Counted from the stretch's first letter, positions 15,457 through 24,692 are shown. The stretch is DNA of 64,000 nt from Pseudonocardia sp. DSM 110487 (GCF_019468565.1 NZ_CP080521.1:1674001-1738000), one strand, 5' to 3'. Notes: a model not told the origin generated them from the letters alone. Translations and numbers: made by a program.

Positions 15457-17133
15457 GTGACGACGGTGCAGAGGATCGAGACCGAGGTGCTGGTCGTCGG
15501 TGGAGGGCCGGTCGGCTTGACGCTTGCGATGGACCTGGCCTCGCGCGGGATCGATGTCACGGTCGCCGAGCTGCGTCACCGTGGCGAGCCGCCGAGCGTG
15601 AAGTGCAACCACGTGTCGGCCCGCTCGATGGAGATCTTCCGCCGGCTCGGCGTGGCGAAGAAGGTGCGCGACGCCGGCCTGCCGCCGGACTACCCCAACG
15701 ACGTCGTGTTCCGGACGACGGCGACCGGGGTCGAGCTCGCGCGCATCCCCATCCCCAGCCGTGCCGACCGCTACACGGCCACCAACGGACCGGATACCTG
15801 GTGGCCGACGCCGGAACCACCGCACCGCATCAACCAGATCTACCTCGAGCCGATCCTCCACGAGCACGCCGCCGCCATGCCGGGCCTCGTAGTGCGGAAT
15901 CGCGTCAGGGTGAGCGGCTTCTCCCAGTCAGGACACGACGTCATTGCCCGGGCTGAGAACCTGGACTCCGGCGAACGCTTCGAGATCGCCTGCGCGTACC
16001 TGGTCGGCTGCGATGGCGGTCGATCGGCGATTCGGCGGGAGATCGGGGCGAGGCTGCACGGCGACCCGGTCGTGCAGCGTGTGCAGTCCACCGTCATCCG
16101 TGCGCCGGGCCTGCTGCCCCTGATCCGCGGCAAGCCGGCATGGGCGAACTTCTCGCTGAACCCGCGGCGCACCGGCAACATGTATGCCATCGACGGGCGC
16201 GAGACCTGGCTGATCCACAACTATCTGACGCGCGCCGAGACCGACTTCGACGCCGTGGATCGCGATGCCTGCATCCGACTGATCCTCGGCGTCGGACCCG
16301 CCTTCGAGTACGAGGTGATCGGCACCGAGGACTGGATCGGGCGCAGGCTGGTGGCCGACCGCTTCCGCGATCGCCGGGTGTTCATCTGCGGCGACGCGGC
16401 GCACGTCTGGGTGCCGATGGCGGGTTACGGGATGAACGCGGGCATTGCGGACGCGATGGACCTGTCCTGGCAGCTGGCAGGCGTGCTCGAGGGCTGGGCG
16501 GCGCCGCCGATCCTGGACGCCTACGAGGCGGAGCGGCTGCCGATCACCGATCAGGTCTCCCGCTTTGCCATGGACCACGCGATCACACTGGCCGGGCAGC
16601 GCGGTGCCGTTCCGGACGACATCGAGGCGCCGGGGCCGGTCGGCGACGTGGTGCGTGCACAGGTGGGCAGCGCCGCCTACGACCTCAACGTGAACCAGTA
16701 CTGCTGCGGCGGTCTCAACTTCGGCTCGTTCTACGACGCTTCGCCGATCATCGCCTACGACGGGGAAGCGGCACCGGGCTACACGATGTCCGACTTCACC
16801 CCCTCGACGGTGCCGGGATGCCGCGTGCCGCACCTGTGGCTGCGCGACGGGCGACCCCTCTACGACGCGCTCGGGCCGGGGTTCACCCTCCTGCGCCGCG
16901 ATCGATCGGTCCAGGTGGACACCCTCGTCGCTGCGGCCGCGCACCGCGGCGTCCCGCTGGCCGTCCTCGACCTGGACGCGGAGGAGACCGCGGCGCTCTA
17001 CGCCCGAGATCTCGTGCTTGCGCGGCCGGACCAGCATGTGGCCTGGCGCGGCGACCGGGTGCCCGCGGACCCGCAAGCACTGATCGACCTGATCCGCGGT
17101 GCGACCTCGGCCGGTGTACGACGGGCTGGGTAG
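15457..17133 (+). CDS. FAD-dependent aromatic monooxygenase (PheA/TfdB type)
   Basis: A 558-residue class A flavoprotein hydroxylase. GTG 15457 starts MTTVQRIETEVLVVGGGPVGL, placing the FAD motif GxGxxG near residue 15; upstream extension looks non-coding. The DG motif region (YLVGCDGGRSAIRR) and the GD motif (FICGDAAHVWVPMAGYGMNAGIADAMDL) follow in order. A thioredoxin-like C-terminal domain is likely (DTLVAAAAHRGVPLAVLDLD). It would hydroxylate a phenolic or polyketide-like substrate with NAD(P)H and O2. Its position between the XRE locus and benzoate-CoA ligase suggests, but does not prove, aromatic catabolism. Confidence 0.88.
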   Translation: MTTVQRIETEVLVVGGGPVGLTLAMDLASRGIDVTVAELRHRGEPPSVKCNHVSARSMEIFRRLGVAKKVRDAGLPPDYPNDVVFRTTATGVELARIPIPSRADRYTATNGPDTWWPTPEPPHRINQIYLEPILHEHAAAMPGLVVRNRVRVSGFSQSGHDVIARAENLDSGERFEIACAYLVGCDGGRSAIRREIGARLHGDPVVQRVQSTVIRAPGLLPLIRGKPAWANFSLNPRRTGNMYAIDGRETWLIHNYLTRAETDFDAVDRDACIRLILGVGPAFEYEVIGTEDWIGRRLVADRFRDRRVFICGDAAHVWVPMAGYGMNAGIADAMDLSWQLAGVLEGWAAPPILDAYEAERLPITDQVSRFAMDHAITLAGQRGAVPDDIEAPGPVGDVVRAQVGSAAYDLNVNQYCCGGLNFGSFYDASPIIAYDGEAAPGYTMSDFTPSTVPGCRVPHLWLRDGRPLYDALGPGFTLLRRDRSVQVDTLVAAAAHRGVPLAVLDLDAEETAALYARDLVLARPDQHVAWRGDRVPADPQALIDLIRGATSAGVRRAG

Positions 17134-17184
17134 GCGTCGGGCGCGGACGGCACGCAAGCGGCTGCTTGAACAGGCTTGTGCAGG

Positions 17185-18780
17185 TCAGGCCTTCGCTTCC
17201 GCCACGTCCTTCGCCGTGTCCTGTGGCGGCGTCACCGTGGCCGCCGCCCGCTCCCGCAGCCGGTAGCGCTGGATCTTGCCCGTGGCTGTGCGGGGCAGCT
17301 CGTCGACCTGCACGACGAGCCGGGGCCGTTTGAACGTCGCCAGCCCGGCCCGGCAGAACGCCACCACCTCGTCAGGGTCCACGGTGGCTCCGGGGCGAGC
17401 CACGACGTAGGCGACCGGCTTGTCCAGCCCGTCCTCGTCGGCTACACCGACGACGACTGCCTCGGCGAGCGCCGGGTGCTCCAGCAGCCGCGCCTCGACC
17501 TCGGAGGGGCTCACCCAGATCCCGCCGACCTTGAGCACGTCGTCGGCGCGCCCGAGGCACGTCCAGCTGCCGTCCTCGTTGCGGACGTACTGGTCACCCG
17601 TACGCATCCACTCGCCGTGGAACACCGCCCGGTTGACGCTCGTACGGCACCAGTAGCCGGTGCAGAGCGACTCGCCGGCCACGTAGAGCATCCCCTGCTC
17701 GCCCGCGCCGTCGATCACGCTGCCGTCGGGGCGGCGCAGCTGCACCTCGTAGCCGGGCACCGGGAAGCCGGAGCTGCCCGGGACCACCCTCCCGGGGACG
17801 TTGGAGATGAAGATGTGCAGCGCCTCGGTGGAGCCGATGCCGTCGAGGATCTCGAAGCCGTACAGGTCGCGGATGCCGTGGAACATGCGCGGCGGCAGCG
17901 CCTCGCCCGCCGACACCCCGTTGCGGACGGTCGCGAACGTCTCCCGCGGCAGGTCGGCGGCCATCAGCGGGCCCCAGAAGCTGGGGCCGCCGAAGAAGAG
18001 CGTGACGCCGTGCTCGACCACGCGCTGGGCGTACAGGGTGGGGTTGGGCCGCGACGGCTCCAGCACGCTGCTCGCCCCCACCGAGAGGGGGAAGAACAGC
18101 GAGTTGCCGATGCCGTAGGCGAAGAACAGCTTCGCCACCGACAGGCACACGTCGCCAGGGCCGATGCCGAGCACCTGCGCGGCGTAGGTCTCGCACACGT
18201 AGCGGATGTCGGTGTGGCGGTGCATCGCACCCTTGGGCCTGCCGGTGGTGCCGGACGTGTAGAGCCACAGTGCGGGCGACTCGTCCCAGGTCGGGTACGG
18301 AGCGTCGAGCGGCTCTGCGGTCAGCAGCGCGTCCCAGGTGAGCCCGGTCGTACCGGGGACGTCCGGCGCGGTGTCGCCGGTGAGCACGACGTGGCGCAGG
18401 TCCGGCGCGTCGGCCGCGGCGGCCGTCACCGCGTCGGCGAACTGCGGGCTGCCCACGAGCACCCGGGCCCGGGAGTCGACGACGAGCGTGGCCAGCTCGC
18501 GGGCCGTGAGCATGGTGGATGCGGGTACCGCGACCGCGCCCATGTACATCGCGGCGAGGATGCCGGTGGCCAGCTCGACGTCGTCGGTCATGCAGAGGAG
18601 CACGCGCTCCTCGGGACGGACTCCGATGGCGACCAGGCCGGCCGCGACCCGGCGAACCTCCGCGGTGAGCTGGTCGTACGTGTGGGTACCCCGCGGATGG
18701 CGGAGAGCGACCCGCTCACCGTCACCGGCGTCGACATGACGCTCGGAGAGGTAGGCGGCGGCGTTGAACAGTTCCGTCAT
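17185..18780 (-). CDS. Benzoate-CoA ligase family protein
   Basis: A 531-residue acyl-adenylate-forming enzyme that activates benzoate or a close analogue to the CoA thioester, supplying BoxB's substrate. The P-loop-like motif YTSGTTGRPKG lies near residue 182. The segment MHRHTDIRYVCETYAAQVLG and LFFAYGIGNSLFFPLSVGA are typical of benzoate-CoA ligases; further motifs are GIGSTE, the hinge and C-terminal TGKIQRYRLR with catalytic Lys. ATG 18780 opens with MTELFNAA. It is monocistronic and has a promoter nearly identical in design to that of boxC. Substrate range cannot be fixed from sequence. Confidence 0.9.
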   Translation of the reverse strand: MTELFNAAAYLSERHVDAGDGERVALRHPRGTHTYDQLTAEVRRVAAGLVAIGVRPEERVLLCMTDDVELATGILAAMYMGAVAVPASTMLTARELATLVVDSRARVLVGSPQFADAVTAAAADAPDLRHVVLTGDTAPDVPGTTGLTWDALLTAEPLDAPYPTWDESPALWLYTSGTTGRPKGAMHRHTDIRYVCETYAAQVLGIGPGDVCLSVAKLFFAYGIGNSLFFPLSVGASSVLEPSRPNPTLYAQRVVEHGVTLFFGGPSFWGPLMAADLPRETFATVRNGVSAGEALPPRMFHGIRDLYGFEILDGIGSTEALHIFISNVPGRVVPGSSGFPVPGYEVQLRRPDGSVIDGAGEQGMLYVAGESLCTGYWCRTSVNRAVFHGEWMRTGDQYVRNEDGSWTCLGRADDVLKVGGIWVSPSEVEARLLEHPALAEAVVVGVADEDGLDKPVAYVVARPGATVDPDEVVAFCRAGLATFKRPRLVVQVDELPRTATGKIQRYRLRERAAATVTPPQDTAKDVAEAKA

Positions 18781-18813
18781 GGGAGCGGCTCCGGTCCGAA
18801 CGGGTGGGTCCGA

Positions 18814-18858
18814 ACTCTACTGCTTGCTCACGCTCCGTCAACGTTACGTAGAAGATTC
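18814..18858 (-). promoter_or_regulatory. Benzoate-CoA ligase promoter with shared upstream motif
   Basis: On the minus strand TTGACG (-35, 18841-18836) and TAGAGT (-10, 18819-18814) are 16 bp apart. The upstream GAATCTTCTACGT has the same placement as GAACGTTCTACAT at boxC. The site lies between the divergent ligase and alcohol dehydrogenase genes, so it could also affect the latter. Confidence 0.6.
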
Positions 18859-18933
18859 CCGCTAGCCGTGCTTCCCACACCCATGCGCGCGCTGCTATGA
18901 ACGACCTCGGCCGCTCGTCAAAGGAGATCAGCG

Positions 18934-20055
18934 ATGCAGACCCGTGGCGCCATCGTCCGGCAGGTACCGGGCAAGTACGAGGTCGTGGACCTCGAAGTCG
19001 ACGATCCTCGTGAGAACGAGGTCCAGGTCAAGATGGTGGCATCGGGCATGTGCCACTCCGACGACCACGTGGCGACAGGCGACATCCCCGTGAACGTCTA
19101 CCCGTTCGCGGGTGGGCACGAGGGCGCCGGCATCGTCACCAAGGCAGGCGTCAACACCAAGGGGCTGAAGGAGGGCGACCACGTCGTCTTCTCGTTCCTG
19201 CCTTCGTGTGGGCACTGCCGCTGGTGTGCCTCCGGCATGCAGAACCTCTGTGACCTGGGTGCTGGTCTGCTGGACGGTGCCCGCTGGGGCAGCCCCGGCG
19301 ACTACCGCCTCAAGCTCACCGAGACCGGCCAGGGCGTCGGGCAGATGTGCGGGATCTCGACGTTCCTGGAGACCACCACCGTGTCCGCCGACTCCGCGGT
19401 GAAGGTGCCCGACGACATCCCCCTCGACAAGGCCTGCCTGGTGGGCTGCGGGGTGGGCACCGGGTGGGGCTCGGCGGTCAACTCGGCCGAGGTGCAGCCC
19501 GGCCACACCGTGATCGTCATGGGTATCGGTGGCATCGGCATCAACGCGGTGCAGGGCGCGGCCCACGCCGGGGCGTCCAACATCATCGCGGTGGACCCGG
19601 TGGCCTTCAAGCGCGAGAAGGCGCAGGAGCTGGGGGCCACGCACGCCGTCGAGTCGATGGACGAGGCCACCGAGCTCGCAAGGCAGTTCACCAACGGGCA
19701 GGGAGCCGACTCGGCGATCGTCACCGTCGGCGTCGTCAAGCCCGAGCACGTCGCGCAGGCCTTCGGGGCTATCCGAAAGGCCGGGACGTGTGTGGTGACC
19801 GGACTCGGTGACGTCACGGAGGTCGGCCTGCCGATCGCGGTCTCCGAGCTGACGCTGATGCAGAAGCGGCTGCAGGGCTCGCTCTTCGGCGCGTCCAACC
19901 CGAACTGGGACATCCTGCGGCAGCTGCAGCTCTACCGCGAGGGCGTGCTCAAGCTCGACGAGTTGGTCACGAAGACCTACTCGCTCGACGAGGTCGCGCA
20001 GGGCTACCAGGACATGCACGACGGCAAGAACATCCGTGGCGTCATCATCTACTGA
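18934..20055 (+). CDS. NDMA-dependent (mycofactocin-type) zinc alcohol dehydrogenase
   Basis: A 373-residue medium-chain dehydrogenase with AAGGAGAT about 7 nt before the ATG. The catalytic zinc ligands Cys40 (GMCHSDDH) and His62 (GGHEGAG) are present, as are the structural zinc cysteines 92, 95, 98 and 106. The coenzyme motif GIGGIG is near residue 197. Sequence features match the Rxyl_3153-like NDMA-dependent family, whose NAD is tightly bound and whose electron acceptor is thought to be mycofactocin. Such enzymes oxidise aliphatic or aromatic alcohols. Next to benzoate genes, benzyl alcohol is a reasonable but untested substrate. The 3' end overlaps the next gene by 20 nt. Confidence 0.9.
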   Translation: MQTRGAIVRQVPGKYEVVDLEVDDPRENEVQVKMVASGMCHSDDHVATGDIPVNVYPFAGGHEGAGIVTKAGVNTKGLKEGDHVVFSFLPSCGHCRWCASGMQNLCDLGAGLLDGARWGSPGDYRLKLTETGQGVGQMCGISTFLETTTVSADSAVKVPDDIPLDKACLVGCGVGTGWGSAVNSAEVQPGHTVIVMGIGGIGINAVQGAAHAGASNIIAVDPVAFKREKAQELGATHAVESMDEATELARQFTNGQGADSAIVTVGVVKPEHVAQAFGAIRKAGTCVVTGLGDVTEVGLPIAVSELTLMQKRLQGSLFGASNPNWDILRQLQLYREGVLKLDELVTKTYSLDEVAQGYQDMHDGKNIRGVIIY

Positions 20056-21850
20056 CGTACCGGTAGTCGGTCTCCGTCGCGAGCGCGAGGTCCTCACCGT
20101 CGCGCTCGCGACCGGCCGGCACGTGGTCATCGAGGGTCCGCCCGGTACCGGCAAGTCGACGTTGCTGCGCTCGATCGCCAGGAAGAACGGGCGTGCCGTC
20201 GTGTTCGTCGAGGGCAACGCCGAGCTGACGCCTGCCCGGCTGGTGGGGCAGTTCGACCCGGCCCAGGTGCTCGCCGAGGGCTACCGCCCGGCGAGCTTCG
20301 TCGACGGGCCGCTGCTCACCGCCATGCGCGAGGGTGGCCTGCTCTACCTCGAGGAGCTCAACCGCGTCCCGGAGGAGACGCTCAACGTCCTGATCACCGT
20401 GCTCGCCGAGGGCGAGATCGCGGTGCCCCGGCTGGGCCCGGTTCGGGCTGGGCCGGAGTTCCGGCTGATCGCGGCGATGAACCCGTTCGACGCGATCGGC
20501 ACGGCGCGCGTGAGCCAGGCGATCGCCGACCGGATGTGCCGGGTGGTCCTCGGCTACCAGGACGAGCCGGCGGAGCGCCAGATCACGAACGCCGTGACGG
20601 GCCTCGACGGCGAGGTCGTCGAGCTGGCGGTGGGTATGGCACGGGCTACCCGCACCCACCGCGACGTGCGGATGGGCTCGTCGGTGCGCGGCGCGATCGA
20701 CATGGCGCTCATGTCGACCGGCCTCGCCGAGCTGCGCGGCGAGGCGGCCCCCGGGCGTGAGACGGCCCGCGACGCGGCCTACGCGGCGCTCTCGGGCCGG
20801 ATCCGGATCGGCGACGGTGTGGACCGGACGCCCGAGTCCGTGATCGATGAGCTGCTCGACGCGCTCTGGCCGGTCGACGATCCGCCGGACGACCCGGGAA
20901 AAGGTGACGGCCCGCCGGACTCCCCGGCGGGCTTCCGGCCGCGCTCCCGCCCCGGCCGCGACCGCGCGGGCCGAACCCATGGCCGGGCCCAGCTCGCGGC
21001 GCAGCACACCGCGTTCGCCGACGTCTCACCGGAGGTGGGCACGCTCGACCCGGCGGCGTTCGACGCGCTGCTCGCCCGCGACCCCGAGGCCGCTGCCGCG
21101 CTGCTCGCCGATCTCGCCGTCGCCACCGACGAGGGGCTGCGCGCCGCCGCCCGGCAGCTCGCGGGCCGGGTGTTCCTGCGCCTCGGCCGGGTCGGCCCGG
21201 CCAAGGCCCGCGGTACCCGGCGGCTCGCCCCGGTGCCCCGCGGTGACGGCGACCTCGACCTGGACCGCACCCTCGACGCCTGGGAGCCGGGTCCGACCCG
21301 GCGGCCGGGTCCCGCGGACGTCGTCACGCGCGGCTGGACCGCGTCACGGCGCGCGGTCGCCCTCGTCGTCGACGTGTCCGGGTCGATGCAGGGCCACGCC
21401 GTCGCGCTCGCTGCCGTCGCGGCGGCCGGCGTGGTGCTCGCGGCGGGGGACGCGCTCGTCCCGGCCGTGGTCGCGTTCGGCACGGGTGTGCGGGTCCTGC
21501 AGGCCCACGGTGTGCGGCGCCCGCCGGAGGACCTGCTGTCCGAGCTCGTGGCGCTGCGCGGCCACGGCACCACGGACCTCGCCGCCGGGCTGCGTGCGGC
21601 CGCGGGGCAGCTCGCGGGCGCGGTGGCCGACGATCGGCTGGTCGTGCTGCTGTCCGACTGCATCCACACCGCGGGCGACGACCCGGCGACCGCGCTGGGC
21701 GGCATCGACCGGTTGCAGGTGCTCGTCCCACTCGGGGGAGCCGACGCGGAGGCCGCGGCCGCGGCGCTCGCGGCCCGGCGCGGAGGGCGCGCCCAGACGG
21801 TGCGGCGGCTCGCCGAGGTGGGCCCGGCGCTCACCAGGGTGCTCGCATAG
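20036..21850 (+). CDS. MoxR-like AAA+ ATPase fused to a VWA domain
   Basis: A 604-residue fusion starting at GTG 20036 inside the alcohol dehydrogenase gene; no better start is visible downstream before the ATPase motif. Walker A GPPGTGKST is near residue 38 and the Walker B segment LLYLEELNR near 105. A low-complexity Pro/Arg/Asp linker (about 285-325) precedes a helical region. The C-terminal VWA domain has the full MIDAS set DVSGSMQG (about 445) and GHGTTDL. The layout resembles magnesium-chelatase I/D subunits and MoxR-VWA metal-insertion or chaperone systems. The overlap implies coupled translation with the dehydrogenase; a role in maturing that enzyme or BoxB is an inference. Confidence 0.85.
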   Translation: MASSSTDVPVVGLRREREVLTVALATGRHVVIEGPPGTGKSTLLRSIARKNGRAVVFVEGNAELTPARLVGQFDPAQVLAEGYRPASFVDGPLLTAMREGGLLYLEELNRVPEETLNVLITVLAEGEIAVPRLGPVRAGPEFRLIAAMNPFDAIGTARVSQAIADRMCRVVLGYQDEPAERQITNAVTGLDGEVVELAVGMARATRTHRDVRMGSSVRGAIDMALMSTGLAELRGEAAPGRETARDAAYAALSGRIRIGDGVDRTPESVIDELLDALWPVDDPPDDPGKGDGPPDSPAGFRPRSRPGRDRAGRTHGRAQLAAQHTAFADVSPEVGTLDPAAFDALLARDPEAAAALLADLAVATDEGLRAAARQLAGRVFLRLGRVGPAKARGTRRLAPVPRGDGDLDLDRTLDAWEPGPTRRPGPADVVTRGWTASRRAVALVVDVSGSMQGHAVALAAVAAAGVVLAAGDALVPAVVAFGTGVRVLQAHGVRRPPEDLLSELVALRGHGTTDLAAGLRAAAGQLAGAVADDRLVVLLSDCIHTAGDDPATALGGIDRLQVLVPLGGADAEAAAAALAARRGGRAQTVRRLAEVGPALTRVLA

Positions 21851-21916
21851 CAGCCGCGCGGCCCCTCGGCCCGGGATCTGTGCGGTCGCGTCTGGGGCGC
21901 CACATATCGTGATCCC

Positions 21917-22732
21917 GTGGTGCACGACAACGTGGGCGCGATCGACCGATCGTGGGCCGAGCCGTTGCCTCCTGCGGTGGGCAGCCTCGCCCGCGGAGGC
22001 TGGTCGAACACATCGGGAGCGACATCGGGAACGATCGTCGCGAGGTCGGTGGACGGCGGGATCACGGTGGGACCGAAGGTCGGCCGCAGCATCCTGTTCG
22101 GACGCAACGCCGACGAGGTGCACGTCTGCATCGGCGCCGACGACCGCCGGGTGAGCCGCCGGCACGGCGAGCTGCGCTGCGACGGTGCGCGCTGGTGGCT
22201 GCACAACCTGGGAAGGGCCCCGATCCGGCTCCCCGAGCGCAGGCTGTTCCCGGCCGAGGAGCCGGTGCCGCTCGTCGAGGGGTACACGCCGGTGTTCCTG
22301 CCCGGCACGCGCGAGCACCTGCTCGAGGTCTACATCGTGGGCCGGACGGGCGACCGGCGCGCCGCCGACCACGCGAGGGCGACGATCGCCCCGTCCACGT
22401 GGCCGCTCTCGCCCGACGAGAAGCTGGCGCTCGTCGTGCTCGGCCAGCGCTACCTCCTGCACGAGCCGAACCCCCAGCCGCTCACCTGGCGGCAGGCCGC
22501 CGACCAGCTGGGCGAGCTGCAGCCGCCCGCCGCCCAGTGGTCTGCCAAGCGGGTGGAGCACCTCGTGGGCCGGGTTCGTGCGCGGCTCTCGCGCGCCGGG
22601 GTGGCCGGTTTGACGAGGGAGGAGGTCAGCGGCCCGGTCGGCAATGCGCTCAACCACAACCTCATCACCGAGCTGGTGCGGTCCACGACCCTCGTGCCGC
22701 CGGACCTGCGCCGCCTGGATCCCCCGAGCTGA
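21917..22732 (+). CDS. FHA-domain protein
   Basis: A 271-residue cytoplasmic protein. The forkhead-associated core, FGRNADEVHVCIGADDRRVSRRHGEL with conserved Gly-Arg, Ser-x-x-His and later Asn (residues about 55-105), binds phosphothreonine. The C-terminal part (LSPDEKLALVVLGQRYLLH, TWRQAADQLGELQPPAAQWSAKRVEHLVGRVR) looks like a winged-helix region. It is probably leaderless: TATCGT ends 6 nt before GTG 21917. The downstream gene is a Ser/Thr kinase 73 bp away, making it a likely kinase substrate or partner. Confidence 0.85.
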   Translation: MVHDNVGAIDRSWAEPLPPAVGSLARGGWSNTSGATSGTIVARSVDGGITVGPKVGRSILFGRNADEVHVCIGADDRRVSRRHGELRCDGARWWLHNLGRAPIRLPERRLFPAEEPVPLVEGYTPVFLPGTREHLLEVYIVGRTGDRRAADHARATIAPSTWPLSPDEKLALVVLGQRYLLHEPNPQPLTWRQAADQLGELQPPAAQWSAKRVEHLVGRVRARLSRAGVAGLTREEVSGPVGNALNHNLITELVRSTTLVPPDLRRLDPPS

Positions 22733-22805
22733 TCCCGGCGAGTGCGCGAGGGTTGCCGACCCACTGTTCTATCCTCCGTGCGGTCTCGCCTGGGGGGAGT
22801 TGGGG

Positions 22806-24680
22806 ATGACCGGGATCCCGGACGGTGCTCCGGTCGCCGTTGTCGCGGGCCGCTACCGGCTGCGCGAGCTCGTCGGGACCGGTGGCATGGGCGCCGTGTG
22901 GCGGGCCGCTGACGAGCTGCTCGGCCGTGAAGTGGCGCTCAAGCAGGTGCGCATCACCGACCAGCAGGACACCGACGTCGCGCTCGCGCGCGAGCGGATC
23001 ATGCGCGAGGCCCGGATCGCCGCGGCGCTGCACCACCCCCACATCGTCTCGATCTTCGACGTCGTCCTCGAGGACGGCGAGCCGTGGCTGGTGCTGGAGT
23101 TCCTGCCCTCCCGCAGCCTGGGCAGCGTGCTCGCCGAGCGTGGCACGCTGCCGGCCGTCGAGGTCGCCGCCATCGGGGCGGACGTGGCCGAGGCGCTGGC
23201 CGCGGCACACGCCGCCGGGATCGTGCACCGCGACGTGAAGCCGGACAACGTGCTGTTGTCGCGGCCATCGGCCGCCGGGCCGCTGGTCAAGCTCACCGAC
23301 TTCGGCATCGCCCACACCGCGGCGGCGCCCGCGCTCACGGCCACGCAGGTGCTGACGGGTACCCCGGCGTACTTCGCGCCCGAGACCGCACGCGGCGAGG
23401 GCACCGACTCGCGCAGCGACGTCTACTCGCTCGGCGCCACCCTGTACGCCGCGGTCGAGGGACACCCGCCCTTCGGCGCGGACACCGGCAATGTGCTGGC
23501 GTTGCTGGCGCGGATCGGGCGCGGCGGGGCGCCCCTGCCGCTGCGTGCCGGGGAGCTCAGCGAGGTGCTGAGCCACCTCACGGCCGACGACCCTGCGGCA
23601 CGACCCACCGCGGCGCAGGCGCATGCCGCGCTCCGGGCGATCGCCGAGGGCCGCCCGCCGGCGGGTCCGCCCCCCGCCGGGCTCGACGCCGTGCCCACGG
23701 GCAAGCCGCCGCGTCGTGGCCGGCGGGCGGTGGTCGCGGTGGCCGCCGTCCTCGTCGTGGTGGCCGGTGTACTCGCGGCCGTCGCCGTCTACCGGCCATC
23801 CGGCCCGCCCGTCGCGGCTCCGACCACGACGGCGCCCACCACCGCGACCATCGCGGACCCCGACACGGCCGACCCCTGCTCGCTGCTGGACCCGGCGTCG
23901 GTGGAGCGCTTCGGCACCACCACCCTCGACCCGGACAACGTCCTGTTCGCCGGGTGCCGCGCGGACATCACCCGGCCCGACGGCGGCGCCATCGGGTTCA
24001 CGGTCGCGTTCGAGAGCCGGGCCGAGACCCGACAGATCGCCGGTGCCTCCCGCACGGAGGAATTCGGTTACCCGATCATGCGCTACCCGCCCGGTGACGA
24101 CTACTGCGAGCAGCGGATCCAACTCGGCGACGGGAACGCCGTGCTGGTATCCGCCGTGAGGTACGAGGACCCGTCGGGCGCGACCGATCTCTGCGCGATC
24201 GCGCAGGCCGGCCGCGCCGCCGCGCTCGCCCGGCTGGTGAACCAAGGCATCGGCGAGCGACAGCCGCTCAGCGCCACCAGCCCGCTCGCCGGCATCCCCG
24301 CGTGCGGCCTGCTGACGTCGGAGGAGATCGCCGCCGCGATGACGGACCCGTCGCCGCCGCAGCCGCACTTCGGTGGGTGGGGCTGCAACTGGAACGACTA
24401 CCTGCTGGGGGACAGGGTGGTGGTGACGTACTACCGCGGCTTCGCCCTCGGCAACTCCGACGGCACGCCCTCCGAGTTCGCGGGCCACCCCGGCGCCGTG
24501 CTCGCGCGCGAGGGGAACTGCTGGGTGCAGTTCGTGCAGCGCTCCTACTCGGTACGGGGTAGCAACCGGGTGGAGGCCGTCTGGGTGACGTACTGGGGCA
24601 CCGGCACCGGTGACCAGCTCTGCCAGACCGCCACCACCCTCGCCACGGCGGTGGCAGGCCGCCTGCCTCCACCCAGCTGA
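22806..24680 (+). CDS. Transmembrane Ser/Thr protein kinase with DUF3558-like external domain
   Basis: A 624-residue receptor kinase. ATG 22806 has GGGGGAG upstream. The Hanks kinase domain (about 15-275) has the glycine loop VGTGGMGAVW, Lys46, catalytic HRDVKPDN and DFG, and an activation loop ending GTPAYFAPE. A Pro-rich juxtamembrane segment and a basic cluster precede one membrane span (VVAVAAVLVVVAGVLAAVAVY, about 310-330). The external part contains DPCSLLDPASVERFG and later PACGLLTSEEIAAAM, two repeats resembling DUF3558 lipoprotein domains with paired cysteines. This is a sensor layout different from the PASTA type of PknB. Confidence 0.9.
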   Translation: MTGIPDGAPVAVVAGRYRLRELVGTGGMGAVWRAADELLGREVALKQVRITDQQDTDVALARERIMREARIAAALHHPHIVSIFDVVLEDGEPWLVLEFLPSRSLGSVLAERGTLPAVEVAAIGADVAEALAAAHAAGIVHRDVKPDNVLLSRPSAAGPLVKLTDFGIAHTAAAPALTATQVLTGTPAYFAPETARGEGTDSRSDVYSLGATLYAAVEGHPPFGADTGNVLALLARIGRGGAPLPLRAGELSEVLSHLTADDPAARPTAAQAHAALRAIAEGRPPAGPPPAGLDAVPTGKPPRRGRRAVVAVAAVLVVVAGVLAAVAVYRPSGPPVAAPTTTAPTTATIADPDTADPCSLLDPASVERFGTTTLDPDNVLFAGCRADITRPDGGAIGFTVAFESRAETRQIAGASRTEEFGYPIMRYPPGDDYCEQRIQLGDGNAVLVSAVRYEDPSGATDLCAIAQAGRAAALARLVNQGIGERQPLSATSPLAGIPACGLLTSEEIAAAMTDPSPPQPHFGGWGCNWNDYLLGDRVVVTYYRGFALGNSDGTPSEFAGHPGAVLAREGNCWVQFVQRSYSVRGSNRVEAVWVTYWGTGTGDQLCQTATTLATAVAGRLPPPS

Positions 24681-24692
24681 TCAGGTGCCGGT

